Source of the DNA: an uncultured Agathobacter sp. | Lineage (GTDB): Bacteria > Bacillota > Clostridia > Lachnospirales > Lachnospiraceae | DNA length: 64,000 nt | Direction: 5' to 3' | Assembly: GCA_934365945.1 (NCBI GenBank) | Contig: CAKRNE010000010.1 | Span: forward strand, 1 to 64,000 | Shown: in pieces, positions 1 to 7,557 of the stretch | How positions within the stretch are numbered: position 1 is the first letter of the stretch | How the letters are laid out: each line of letters starts with the position of its first letter | Made by a program: the position numbers and the translations under genes | Notes under the pieces: model-generated | Told to the model about the DNA's origin: nothing | The model's input: only the letters and a program-made list of their open reading frames with translations | Databases searched by the model: none

Positions 1-99
1 TTCATTGAAGCGTTCTGATTGATTCTCAAAATCTTTCAAGGTTTCTCACTGTTCAGTTATCAATGTTCTTTGTTTTGTCGTCTTGCGACAACGAATGAT

Positions 100-128
100 A
101 TGATATCAAACTTTCAAGTGTTTGTCAA
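100..128 (-). promoter_or_regulatory. Strong sigma-A promoter, probably for an rRNA operon off the left edge
   Basis: Read on the minus strand, TTGACA (123-128) and TATCAT (100-105) are separated by 17 bases. The promoter lies downstream of the tRNA cluster and points out of the window. The leader it would transcribe contains a small inverted repeat (TTGTCG/CGACAA, 76-92) and an AACATTGATAACTGAACAG-like stretch that resembles leaders preceding 16S rRNA genes in Firmicutes. The promoter is seen; the rRNA target is inference because no rRNA sequence is inside the window. Confidence 0.6.
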
Positions 129-153
129 CAACTTTTTTAAGTTTTTTATCAAG

Positions 154-225
154 CAGGGCTACAAGGATTCGAACCTTGAAATGACGGAGTCAGAGTCCGT
201 TGCCTTACCATTTGGCGATAGCCCT
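154..225 (-). tRNA. tRNA-Gln (anticodon CTG)
   Basis: A 72-base cloverleaf can be drawn on the minus strand. The acceptor stem is AGGGCTA/TAGCCCT with T8, the discriminator is G (usual for Gln), and the T arm is GGTTCGAATCC. The anticodon stem-loop is CGGA-CTCTGAC-TCCG, with CTG in the anticodon position. CCA is not encoded. It is the last gene of a four-tRNA cluster read right to left, and a poly-T-rich stretch follows at 130-150. Confidence 0.9.
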
Positions 226-233
226 ATATGAAG

Positions 234-319
234 CGCAGGGGGTGGGATTCGAACCCACGCGCCCTTGCGGACAAACGGTTTTCAAGACCGCCTCGTTATG
301 ACCACTTCGATACCCCTGC
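234..319 (-). tRNA. tRNA-Ser (anticodon TGA)
   Basis: An 86-base class II tRNA with a long variable arm. The acceptor stem is GCAGGGG/CCCCTGC with discriminator G. The anticodon loop is CTTGAAA within a CGGT/ACCG-type stem, giving TGA. The T-arm is GGGTTCGAATCCC. CCA is not encoded. It is eight bases from tRNA-Gln and five from tRNA-Gly, so the cluster is almost certainly one processed transcript. Confidence 0.92.
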
Positions 320-324
320 ACGAG

Positions 325-395
325 AGCGGGTGATGGGAATCGAACCCACGTATCCAGCTTGGAAGGCTGGTGTTCTACCATTGAACTACACCCGC
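325..395 (-). tRNA. tRNA-Gly (anticodon TCC)
   Basis: A 71-base cloverleaf with acceptor stem GCGGGTG/CACCCGC, discriminator T, D-arm region TAGTTCAATGG, and an anticodon loop CTTCCAA in a CCAGC-type stem. The loop gives TCC. CCA is not encoded. It is the third tRNA of the cluster in transcription order counting from the left edge, between Ser and Pro. Confidence 0.92.
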
Positions 396-414
396 ATATT
401 TAATTGTTCACAAG

Positions 415-489
415 TCGGGGTGACAGGATTCGAACCTGCGACCTCCTGGTCCCAAACCAGGCGCTCTAGCCAAGCTGAGCCACACCCCG
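415..489 (-). tRNA. tRNA-Pro (anticodon TGG)
   Basis: A 75-base cloverleaf with acceptor stem CGGGGTG/CACCCCG, discriminator A (usual for Pro), T arm GGTTCGAATCC and anticodon loop TTTGGGA in a CCTGG/CCAGG stem. The loop gives TGG. CCA is not encoded. It is the first tRNA transcribed from the promoter at 541-569. Confidence 0.92.
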
Positions 490-540
490 ATATGCTGTTT
501 TGCCGTTTCGTTTTTGTTGCCTCACCGAAGCGACTTCGAT

Positions 541-569
541 ATAATATCATCCTATCCCATACTTGTCAA
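541..569 (-). promoter_or_regulatory. Promoter of the tRNA cluster
   Basis: On the minus strand a perfect TTGACA (564-569) and TATTAT (541-546) are separated by 17 bases, about 50 bases upstream of tRNA-Pro. No reading frame starts in between, which fits a stable-RNA promoter. Confidence 0.8.
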
Positions 570-673
570 CACTTTTTTACATTTTTTTGAAATTTATTTT
601 TCAAATGCGATACATCCCGCGTTTTTACAGCATTTCCGCTGATTTCAAAAAACGATTTTACTGACTTCATAAA

Positions 674-714
674 AAAAGAATGCTCAAAACATAATAATTT
701 CGAGCATTCTTTTT
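674..714 (-). terminator. Rho-independent terminator of ssrA
   Basis: A GAATGCTC/GAGCATTC stem with flanking A and T runs sits immediately beyond the 3' end of tmRNA on the minus strand. The stem is followed by a seven-T run. The A run on the other side makes it potentially bidirectional. Confidence 0.88.
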
Positions 715-716
715 AG

Positions 717-1054
717 TGGACTAGACGAGAGTCGAACTCGTGTCCGAAATACAATTCCCTGTCCTTCTACGAGTGTAGTTTATTATTTAACATTCCCTCT
801 GCCACACGATAACAAACAACCTTGTGGTTTCAGTAGCTTCATGATACGCCCGATAGCTCAAAGCTTTGCCAACGTCGTTTCTCACATAGTCGAAGCCTGG
901 GTCCTAAAGTGTGAGTGCTCTAGGTCAGACTGCTGCCATTAGGCAGCGTATGCTAAATTATCTTCAGCGTTTAATTTTAATTTGGCCATTTAACGCATCG
1001 CCATACGACTCGCTTCTCCAGCTGCATGTACCCCGTCGAAACCTTTACTAGCCC
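717..1054 (-). ncRNA. ssrA: tmRNA (transfer-messenger RNA)
   Basis: tmRNA rescues ribosomes stalled on broken mRNA and tags the nascent peptide for proteolysis, working with SmpB. The tRNA-like ends pair as GGGCTAG (5', 1048-1054) with CTAGTCC (718-724). The T-arm segment CGAGTTCGACTCTCG is present near the 3' end. The internal reading frame at 939-986 encodes AKLKLNAEDNLAYAA and then TAA, a typical tag ending in the ClpXP-degron-like AYAA. CCA is not encoded. The 5' end lies about 75 bases beyond the end of smpB, the usual arrangement in Firmicutes. Confidence 0.93.
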
Positions 1055-1130
1055 ATATTCAATTTTTTTGCGGGGCACATGCAGCTACGCCGCATGGTCT
1101 CCGCTCCGCTTCGGTCCGCCCAAAGCCTTA

Positions 1131-1598
1131 TTACCCCAGATTTCTGATTTTGAAATCTCTCTGCGCCTCTCGCTTTTGATCCTTCTTGGCTATGTCTGCT
1201 CTCTTATCGTAGAGCTTCTTACCTTTGGCAAGTGCTATCTCTACTTTGACCAGACTCCCCTTAAAGTATACTTCCACCGGCACAATTGTGAAACCCTTTT
1301 CCTTCATCTTTGAAGAAAGCTTCTCGATTTCCTTCTTGTGGAGTAAAAGCTTTTTAGGTCTGAGTGGATCCTTGTTGAAGATATTCCCCTTCTCATACGG
1401 TGTAATATGCATGCCATACAGGATAATCTCACCGTTTTCAATACGGATAAAAGACTCCTTTATGCTGCCCTTTCCCATGCGAAGTGACTTCACCTCAGTT
1501 CCTGCAAGTGAAATACCGGCTTCGTATTTCTCAAGCAAAAAGTAATCGTGATAGACCTTTTTGTTGTTGGCTATTAATTTCTTTGGTTCCTTAGCCAT
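1131..1598 (-). CDS. smpB: SsrA-binding protein SmpB
   Basis: Binds the tRNA-like domain of tmRNA and delivers it to stalled ribosomes for trans-translation. The product is 155 residues, the usual length. It begins MAKEPKK, has the OB-barrel core with GTEVKSLR and FIRIENGEI, and ends in the basic tail [18 protein letters not shown] that mimics an anticodon stem on the ribosome. The start at 1598 was chosen because AAAGGAG lies eight bases upstream; a longer in-frame form starting at 1619 would put that site inside the gene. It lies directly upstream of ssrA on the same strand and downstream of rnr, a classic trio in RNA quality control. Confidence 0.95.
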   Translation of the reverse strand: MAKEPKKLIANNKKVYHDYFLLEKYEAGISLAGTEVKSLRMGKGSIKESFIRIENGEIILYGMHITPYEKGNIFNKDPLRPKKLLLHKKEIEKLSSKMKEKGFTIVPVEVYFKGSLVKVEIALAKGKKLYDKRADIAKKDQKREAQRDFKIRNLG

Positions 1599-1763
1599 GT
1601 CGGTATCTCCTTTCCTCAAACTGCTTTACAATACTAACACATTTTTTTACAATTGCCAATATCTAAAACGTAAATTATTGTGAACCGCTGGTTCATATGT
1701 CATTTTTTTACAATATATCTCCATAACCACTAATATATAAGTTCAATTTTGTGTTGTTTTTGA

Positions 1764-2034
1764 AATTTCAGTGGTAACAGCTACTTTTTTTCCGGCCTTT
1801 TGCATCTGTTTACCTATTTTCGGGTGCTGTTTTGGGAATTTCAGCGGTAACAGCTACTTTTTTTCTGACCTTTTGCATCTGTTTGCCTATTTTCGAGGTG
1901 CTGTTTTGGGAATTTCAGCGGTAACAGCTACTTTTTTTCCAGCCTTTTGCATCTGTTTGCCTATTTTCGGGTGCTGTTTTGGGAATTTCAGCGGTAACAG
2001 CTACTTTTTTCCGGCCTTTTGCATCTGTTTGCCT
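1764..2034. repeat. Tandem array, about 73-bp unit, 3.7 copies
   Basis: Units begin with AATTTCAG(C/T)GGTAACAGC at 1764, 1837, 1911 and 1984, so the spacing is 73, 74 and 73 bases; the last copy is truncated near 2034. Copies differ at only a few positions. Read on the plus strand each junction can fold GCTGTT/AACAGC and is followed by a run of six or seven T, which resembles repeated weak terminators. A reading frame (1771-2082, plus) crosses the array, but 73 is not a multiple of three and the copies are read in changing frames, so I do not call it a gene. The array fills the rnr-smpB spacer. Confidence 0.9.
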
Positions 2035-2130
2035 TCCTGCTATACTACAAACCTACGCTTATTGTACCTTATGATAGCTTAAAAATTCATTAATTTCCGA
2101 ACAAAAAGTGTATTTCAGAAAATATAAATT

Positions 2131-2147
2131 TGTTACCGCTCAAATTC
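2131..2147. repeat. Inverted partial copy of the 73-bp unit core
   Basis: The reverse complement of this stretch, GAATTTGAGCGGTAACA, matches the array core GAATTTCAGCGGTAACA with one difference. It lies about 100 bases beyond the array in the opposite orientation, so the transcript of the spacer could pair it with any array copy. Confidence 0.7.
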
Positions 2148-2169
2148 ATAGTGTACACTGCACACCACT

Positions 2170-2280
2170 ACATACTCCATAGTATAAATACTTTTATATG
2201 TTTTATAGTATAAACTACTAAATATTCTACGAGATAAACTACTATATATGCTCTAGAATATAGACTATTATATGCTATGA
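2170..2280. repeat. Degenerate AT-rich tandem repeat
   Basis: Variants of TAGTATAAACTACTATATATG recur about every 24-26 bases (for example around 2178, 2208, 2232 and 2256). They are too diverged to give an exact unit. The stretch separates the rnr stop codon from the 73-bp array. No gene is seen here. Confidence 0.5.
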
Positions 2281-2297
2281 GTGTCAAAAGGTAATTT

Positions 2298-4430
2298 TTA
2301 TATTAATTCTGCCAATTTAAAATCAATTGTACGCATAATTTTGTCAGTGCTGTCCACAACTACGTTGATTTTTTGTCCAAGCTTATATCTCTTATTTGTG
2401 GCTGAACCAACCAGCTCATAAGTATCCTCGTAAAATTCATAGAAATCATCTGTCAGGTCTGTCACGCGCACCAGTCCTTCAACTGTATTTGGAAGCTCCA
2501 CAAAAAAGCCCCACTCCGTGACACCTGATATAACTCCTTCAAAGCTTTCGCCAATATGATTTGACATGTATTCACATTTTTTAAGTTTGACTGTTTCACG
2601 CTCTGCCTCTTCTGCACGGCGTTCGGTCTCACTTGCCTGCTTTGCAACTGCATCTAGTATAGACTCATAGTGCTCTCTGCGGTTACCATTCATTCTGCCC
2701 CTGATATTTTCCTTGATGATACGATGTATCTGTAAATCAGGATATCTGCGGATCGGTGATGTAAAGTGGCAATAATAGTTTGCTGCCAGTCCAAAATGCC
2801 CGGTACATGCTGTTGTATATCGCGCCTGCTTCATAGAGCGCAGCGTCAGTCTGCTTATCAGGGATTCCTCGTCTGTGCCGTCCACCTTCATCAAAAGCTT
2901 CTGAAGCTCCTTTGGGTGCACCTCATCAGTACCGATATGAAGCGTATAGCCAAAATTATTGATAAATGTGGACAGCTTTGCGATTTTTTCCGAGTCCGGC
3001 TTGTCGTGTGTTCTGTATACAAAGGGTATTTCCTGCCAGAAATAATCCTCTGCCACAGTCTCATTGGCTATAAGCATGAAATCCTCTATGAGCTTTGTTG
3101 CCACATTTCTGTCATACGGCTTTATATCTATCGGATGACCGGCTTCATCGAGCACGACCTTAGTCTCCGGAAAGTCGAAGTCTATGGAGCCTCGTTTCAT
3201 TCTCTTTTTACGAAGAATTGCTGCAAGCTCTGCCATTTTTTCAAACATAGGCACAAGCTCCTTATATTCTTCAATCACAGCAGCATCCTTATCTGCCAGA
3301 ATCTTTTTTACATTTGTGTATGTCATCCTGCGATTTGTCTTTATAACAGTCTCTGCTATCTTGTGGTCGATAACCTCACCCTTTTTATTTATTGTCATAA
3401 TACATGAAAGAGTGAGCCTGTCGCATCCCTCATTCAAGGAGCAGATGCCATTTGAAAGCTCTCTCGGAAGCATCGGAATCACCCTGTCTACAAGATAAAC
3501 CGAGGTTCCTCTTTTAAGAGCCTCCACGTCAAGGGCACTGTGCTCCTGCACATAGTTTGACACATCCGCTATGTGTACTCCAAGCACATAGTTTTCTCCG
3601 TCCATGTACAAAGACACGGCATCGTCCAGATCCTTTGCATCCTCTCCGTCAATCGTAACCATCATCCAGTCGCGCAAATCCATCCTGCCGGCCATATCCG
3701 CAGATGTCACATCCTTAGCCACATTCTGCACCTGATGCATGATTTTCTCCGAAAAATCCACCGGCAGGTCATAAGCCCTTACTATAGAAAGGATATCTGT
3801 GCCCGGATCATCTATATGTCCGATGATTTCAACTACCTTGCCCTCCGGCTTTTTACCCTTTTTCCCATAGCTTGTGATTTCAACTACAACCTTGTGTCCA
3901 GACATAGCACCCTTTGAGCGCTCCTTTGGTATGAAAATATCCGTACCAAATCTGGTATTGTCGGGCACTGCAAAGCCAAAATTATCACTTGCCTCATAGG
4001 TAGCGACTATCTGCTTCATTCCACGCTCTATTATAGAAACAACCTTTCCCTCCTTGCGGCGTCCTGTTGTGACAGGTGAAATCGTAATCTCAACAGTGTC
4101 CATGTGCATCGCACCATTTACATACTCGGCCGGGATAAAAATATCATCATTCTCTCCCTCCACAGTGACAAAACCAAAGCCTCTTTGATGCGCTGTAAAT
4201 ACGCCGACTGTCTTTTTAATTTCCGACTTTGAGTATTTACCGCGCTTTGAGAGTGTTATCCTTCCCTCTTCCTGCAAATCCAACAAAATCTGCTCAAGCT
4301 GCGGTCTGTCCTCTTTTTTTACACCAAGTACTATGCAAAGCTCCTTGATTTTCATTGGAACATACATGTCGTCACACATGAAGTCGTAGACCATCTTTTT
4401 TCGTGTTTCATATTTATCTATATTACTCAT
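2298..4430 (-). CDS. rnr: Ribonuclease R (3'-5' exoribonuclease)
   Basis: Degrades structured RNA processively from the 3' end and takes part in mRNA turnover, rRNA quality control and tmRNA-linked decay. The 710-residue product has, in order, a winged-helix-like N-terminus (about 5-65), two cold-shock RNA-binding domains (about 75-130 and 145-205), the RNB catalytic domain with the metal-binding DGEDAKDLDDA motif at 261-271, and a C-terminal S1 domain (about 625-705). The length is normal. AAAGGAG lies seven bases before the ATG. It sits between secG and smpB, the common Firmicute order. The lysine-rich C-terminal tail of some homologues is absent. Confidence 0.95.
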   Translation of the reverse strand: MSNIDKYETRKKMVYDFMCDDMYVPMKIKELCIVLGVKKEDRPQLEQILLDLQEEGRITLSKRGKYSKSEIKKTVGVFTAHQRGFGFVTVEGENDDIFIPAEYVNGAMHMDTVEITISPVTTGRRKEGKVVSIIERGMKQIVATYEASDNFGFAVPDNTRFGTDIFIPKERSKGAMSGHKVVVEITSYGKKGKKPEGKVVEIIGHIDDPGTDILSIVRAYDLPVDFSEKIMHQVQNVAKDVTSADMAGRMDLRDWMMVTIDGEDAKDLDDAVSLYMDGENYVLGVHIADVSNYVQEHSALDVEALKRGTSVYLVDRVIPMLPRELSNGICSLNEGCDRLTLSCIMTINKKGEVIDHKIAETVIKTNRRMTYTNVKKILADKDAAVIEEYKELVPMFEKMAELAAILRKKRMKRGSIDFDFPETKVVLDEAGHPIDIKPYDRNVATKLIEDFMLIANETVAEDYFWQEIPFVYRTHDKPDSEKIAKLSTFINNFGYTLHIGTDEVHPKELQKLLMKVDGTDEESLISRLTLRSMKQARYTTACTGHFGLAANYYCHFTSPIRRYPDLQIHRIIKENIRGRMNGNRREHYESILDAVAKQASETERRAEEAERETVKLKKCEYMSNHIGESFEGVISGVTEWGFFVELPNTVEGLVRVTDLTDDFYEFYEDTYELVGSATNKRYKLGQKINVVVDSTDKIMRTIDFKLAELI

Positions 4431-4592
4431 TATCTCTCCTTTTTCGATGCACCATATGGATATCTGATACCAAATGCACCGGCTCTATACAGAATTAGCC
4501 CAAGTGGCATTTTCATCATATGGATATTGATTTTATATCACATCAACCTGCAACGAAAACCTCGAATTTTATCATCTGGATGTTGATGCGAT

Positions 4593-4620
4593 AAAAAAGA
4601 CTGCCGATTTCTCGACAGTC
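4593..4620 (-). terminator. Rho-independent terminator after secG
   Basis: GACTGTCGAG/CTCGGCAGTC-type hairpin (4599-4620) followed on the minus strand by six T. It lies just past the secG stop codon. The roughly 160 bases from here to the rnr start hold only short CATATGGATAT-like repeats. Confidence 0.85.
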
Positions 4621-4627
4621 CAAGTAT

Positions 4628-4867
4628 TTACCATATTCCCATATTTAAGACAATTGATATAATAAAGAATAGAACAACACATACAATTGTTGCCTTAACC
4701 AGACGTCCTTCCTTTGAACGTCCCTTATTCTTGCCCCAATATGTATCAGCAACTCCGGCGATGGTACCAAGTCCTGCAGACTTGCCCTCCTGGAAAAGAA
4801 TAACTATAGTAATTACCAAACTGACGATTATAAATAATACCGATAAAACAATTTTTAAAGTTGCCAC
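4628..4867 (-). CDS. secG: Preprotein translocase subunit SecG
   Basis: Small membrane subunit of the SecYEG channel. The 79-residue product has two predicted membrane spans (about 4-25 and 57-77) joined by a loop containing LFQEGKSAGLGTIAG, the conserved SecG signature. The start codon is GTG, preceded by a perfect AGGAGG eight bases upstream. Its own promoter is at 4906-4934 and a terminator follows, so it can be expressed alone; readthrough into rnr is the usual Firmicute arrangement. Confidence 0.93.
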   Translation of the reverse strand: MATLKIVLSVLFIIVSLVITIVILFQEGKSAGLGTIAGVADTYWGKNKGRSKEGRLVKATIVCVVLFFIISIVLNMGIW

Positions 4868-4905
4868 GATAAGACCTCCTAAATTAAATTCTAGATAACA
4901 GAACT

Positions 4906-4934
4906 AATATACTACGTTTTTATTGCACAGTCAA
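4906..4934 (-). promoter_or_regulatory. Promoter of secG
   Basis: TTGACT (4929-4934) and TATATT (4906-4911) with a 17-base spacer on the minus strand, about 40 bases upstream of secG. It overlaps the last codons and the TAG stop of the truncated mscL. Confidence 0.75.
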
Positions 4935-5124
4935 GAGTTTTATACTGTATGTAACGAATTTTACACTTCATGCCGCCAAACACTCCAAGTATAGGGTTTA
5001 TAATGTCATTGACCAAAGATGTGACTATGCTGGTAAATGCACCACCTATGATGATACCAACTGCCATATCCATGACATTACCTCTGCTTATAAACTTTTT
5101 GAATTCATTAAAAAATTTTTTCAT
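4912..5124 (-). pseudogene. mscL: Truncated large-conductance mechanosensitive channel
   Basis: The first 50 or so residues are a good MscL N-terminus: an amphipathic helix followed by [20 protein letters not shown] and [16 protein letters not shown], that is the first membrane span. A normal MscL has about 120-150 residues with a second span. Here the similarity stops at GGM, and about 20 unrelated residues follow to a TAG at 4912. The rest of the gene is not found downstream in any frame, because secG begins 45 bases later, so this is a 3' deletion rather than a frameshift. The start at 5124 has GAGAGGA upstream. A 70-residue remnant could not form the normal pentameric pore; it is probably non-functional. 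Confidence 0.8.
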
Positions 5125-5243
5125 AAGTACTATCCTCTCTCTATTTTTAAATTTTTCTTTTATAATTATACATTTTTTCATTTCTTTTTACAAGAAAATA
5201 CATTATAATAATATTATATTTGATTAATTAAGAGGAGAATTTC

Positions 5244-6182
5244 ATGAAGTGCCATTTTTTTAAAAAAGCACTTCCACTTATATTCATATCATGCCTTTTA
5301 TTTTGTGCATGTGGTACCTCCAGGCAAAATGACAAACATACGGCAGCTTCTTCCGAGCCTTCCACCCAGAAAGGAACCTGGGACAATACCCCAAAGGTGC
5401 TCACGCCTGCTGCCGACAACATCGAGAGCTACTCCTGTGATGTTGCCTCCATTGATGCTTCAAACAGCTCAAAGGGCTATATTTTTGCGGATTACCACGG
5501 CACCAATCAAAAGGTTAAGCTTCAGATAACCGGGCCTGACAGTGTTACCTACACCTTTGACCTTCACGGAGGTGCAGAGGTTTTTCCTTTGTCGGCTCAA
5601 AGTGGAACATACAATGTATCAGTATACGAAAATGTCGAGGGAACTCAATATGCTTCTGTTCTCTCGCAGACCATACAGGTTTCTATAACTGATGAATTCG
5701 GTGCTTTTTTATATCCGAATCAATTTGTCAATTTTACTGCTTCCTCTTTGGCAGTTCAAAAAGGAAGTGAACTGGCTTATTATTGTAACAACGATACTGA
5801 AGTCGTGGAAAGTGTCTACAACTACATTATCTCTAACTTTAAATATGACTATGATAAAGCAAAGAACGTTAAAAGCGGATATATTCCTGATATTGATGAG
5901 GTTTTCACTGAAAAAACCGGAATATGCTTTGATTACGCCTCTGTGATGGCTGCCATGCTTCGTTCACAGTCCATCCCGACAAGACTTGAGGTTGGATATG
6001 CCGGTGATGAATATCATGCCTGGATAAGTACCTACATTAAGGATAAGGGCTGGATAAACGGTATTATCGAATTTAACGGCAAAGGCTGGAACATGCTTGA
6101 TCCAACTTTTGCTTCTACCAGCAGCTCACCAAAGGATTTTATCGCAAAGGACAGTGATTACATTGTCAAATACGTATATTAG
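5244..6182 (+). CDS. Transglutaminase-like lipoprotein, first gene of a pilus-like operon
   Basis: A 312-residue secreted lipoprotein. A type II signal peptide ends in LLFCAC, with the lipid-anchored cysteine at 23. An Ig-like middle region (about 60-150) is followed by a transglutaminase/protease-like core with Cys228 (GICFDYA), His258 (YHAW) and Asp286 (LDPT) in the usual catalytic order. Such domains cleave, crosslink or simply bind peptides at the cell surface; the true substrate cannot be told. AGAGGAG precedes the ATG. The stop is 11 bases before the pilC-like gene, so it probably belongs to that operon and may process or anchor the filament. Function within the operon is inference. Confidence 0.8.
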   Translation: MKCHFFKKALPLIFISCLLFCACGTSRQNDKHTAASSEPSTQKGTWDNTPKVLTPAADNIESYSCDVASIDASNSSKGYIFADYHGTNQKVKLQITGPDSVTYTFDLHGGAEVFPLSAQSGTYNVSVYENVEGTQYASVLSQTIQVSITDEFGAFLYPNQFVNFTASSLAVQKGSELAYYCNNDTEVVESVYNYIISNFKYDYDKAKNVKSGYIPDIDEVFTEKTGICFDYASVMAAMLRSQSIPTRLEVGYAGDEYHAWISTYIKDKGWINGIIEFNGKGWNMLDPTFASTSSSPKDFIAKDSDYIVKYVY

Positions 6183-6192
6183 GAGGACATAA

Positions 6193-7218
6193 ATGTCTAA
6201 AAAAAATAAAGTTTTAAGCAATGCTGAGCTCTCTGCCTTCTGTCAGCAGATAACTCTCATCATAAAGGCCGGTCTGCCTACATATTATGGTGTTTCAATT
6301 TTATGTGACGATGCACCTGATGAGCAGACCCACAGACTTCTTTCACAGATTTACAAGCCAATGGAGCTAGGTGCCACTCTGCACAGTGCCCTCAGTGACA
6401 CGGGCTGTTTTCCAAAATACATGATAAATATGATAAAGCTCGGTGAAGAAACCGGACGGCTCGAGGAGGTGCTGTCATCTCTGTCCACCTATTATCAGCG
6501 CGAGGACGAGATCAAATCGGGAATTAAGAGTGCTGTGATGTATCCTCTTGTCCTCTCAGTTGTTATGATTGCTGTAATATTCATAATGATAGCTAAAGTA
6601 CTCCCTGTTTTTTCACAGATTTATACAACTCTCGGAAGTGAGCTGACCGGTACTGCTGCTGTGCTTATGAAGCTTAGTGAATATATCAATCACTACATGC
6701 TTATCATTATTACTGCAGTTTTTTCAGCCGCATTAATACTCTTTATTTTTTTCAAAACAAAGGCCGGTAAAAACCTGCTCAAACGCTCAAGACTTTCGAT
6801 GTCAATATCGACAAGCCGATTTGCAAACTGTATGTTTCTTGCATTGTCCAGCGGACTTGACACTGACAGAGGCCTGGATTTAGCCCAGGCTCTGGTAAGC
6901 AATCCGGCTCTTGACACCAGAATCGAAGAATGCAGGAAAAACATCTCGGATGGAATGACATTTTCCGAATCGCTGCTTCATTCCGGTATTTTTTCAAAGC
7001 TTTATTCCAGTTGGATTGCCATAGGTTCAAAAACAGGTGCGATGGATGACGTTATGATGCACATATGTAGTGCTTATGAGGATGATACTGATGCAAAACT
7101 CTCGCATTTCATTTCAGTCATAGAGCCTGCTATGGTAATAGTGCTTTGCGTTTTTATCGGATTTATACTTATTTCTTTTTTACTACCTCTGCTTGGAATA
7201 GTCTCAAGCATTGGATAG
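6193..7218 (+). CDS. pilC: PilC/GspF-family platform protein
   Basis: Inner-membrane platform protein of type IV pilus and type II secretion machines, which couples the cytoplasmic ATPase to pilin assembly. The 341-residue product has the two repeated T2SF domains. The first (about 8-130) contains ELSAFCQQITLIIKAGLPTY and IKLGEETGRLEEVL, and the second (about 205-330) contains FANCMFLALSSGLDTDRGLDL and AIGSKTGAMDDVM. Predicted membrane spans lie at about 117-140, 162-185 and 312-336. The usual GspF length is about 400, so this is a short version lacking N-terminal extensions. AGGAGGACATAA precedes the ATG. It is followed by four small pilin-like genes and pilT. Confidence 0.88.
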   Translation: MSKKNKVLSNAELSAFCQQITLIIKAGLPTYYGVSILCDDAPDEQTHRLLSQIYKPMELGATLHSALSDTGCFPKYMINMIKLGEETGRLEEVLSSLSTYYQREDEIKSGIKSAVMYPLVLSVVMIAVIFIMIAKVLPVFSQIYTTLGSELTGTAAVLMKLSEYINHYMLIIITAVFSAALILFIFFKTKAGKNLLKRSRLSMSISTSRFANCMFLALSSGLDTDRGLDLAQALVSNPALDTRIEECRKNISDGMTFSESLLHSGIFSKLYSSWIAIGSKTGAMDDVMMHICSAYEDDTDAKLSHFISVIEPAMVIVLCVFIGFILISFLLPLLGIVSSIG

Positions 7219-7235
7219 CTGTTTGGAGGCAATAG

Positions 7236-7556
7236 ATGTTATTTTCTGTCAAAAAAGAAAAACCTGATATATGGAAATTCATATCTTTGGCATTGCTTAT
7301 CATATGCATTGTATTGTTTGCAGTTTTCTCATCAAAGCTAAGTGAAAGCAATACCGCAAAGAGCCGTGGCACATTAGAGCGTGCCCTTAACCGCAGCATC
7401 ACCCAGTGTTATGCTCTTGAAGGAACATATCCACCGAATCTGAAATATCTCACAGATCACTATGGTCTAACCTATGACAGTGACTATTATTATATTGATT
7501 ACAACTATATCGGTTCAAATCTTCGTCCCGATGTGACAATCATAGAGAGGAAATAA
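7236..7556 (+). CDS. Small pilin-like membrane protein (hypothetical)
   Basis: The 106-residue product has a charged N-terminus, one hydrophobic segment (about 14-34), then a soluble part with the pattern GTYPPNLKYLTDHYGL followed by a tyrosine-rich strand. This pattern is typical of GspG-like major pseudopilins after their N-terminal helix. No clear prepilin peptidase site (G followed by F and E at +5) is seen. TTGGAGGC precedes the ATG, and it is 17 bases from the pilC-like gene and one base from the next. A pseudopilin role is inferred from fold pattern and context. Confidence 0.7.
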   Translation: MLFSVKKEKPDIWKFISLALLIICIVLFAVFSSKLSESNTAKSRGTLERALNRSITQCYALEGTYPPNLKYLTDHYGLTYDSDYYYIDYNYIGSNLRPDVTIIERK

Positions 7557-7557
7557 T

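Noticed and set aside
228-590. 120-codon plus-strand frame across the tRNA cluster
   Set aside because: It reads through the reverse complement of three tRNA genes; the tRNA cloverleaves explain the sequence.
1764-2034. Possible CRISPR array
   Set aside because: Units are contiguous with no unique spacers, and no cas gene is nearby.
1771-2082. Repetitive 103-codon reading frame on the plus strand rich in Phe, Cys and Gly
   Set aside because: It is produced by the 73-bp DNA repeat. The period is not a multiple of three, copies are read in different frames, and there is no ribosome binding site.
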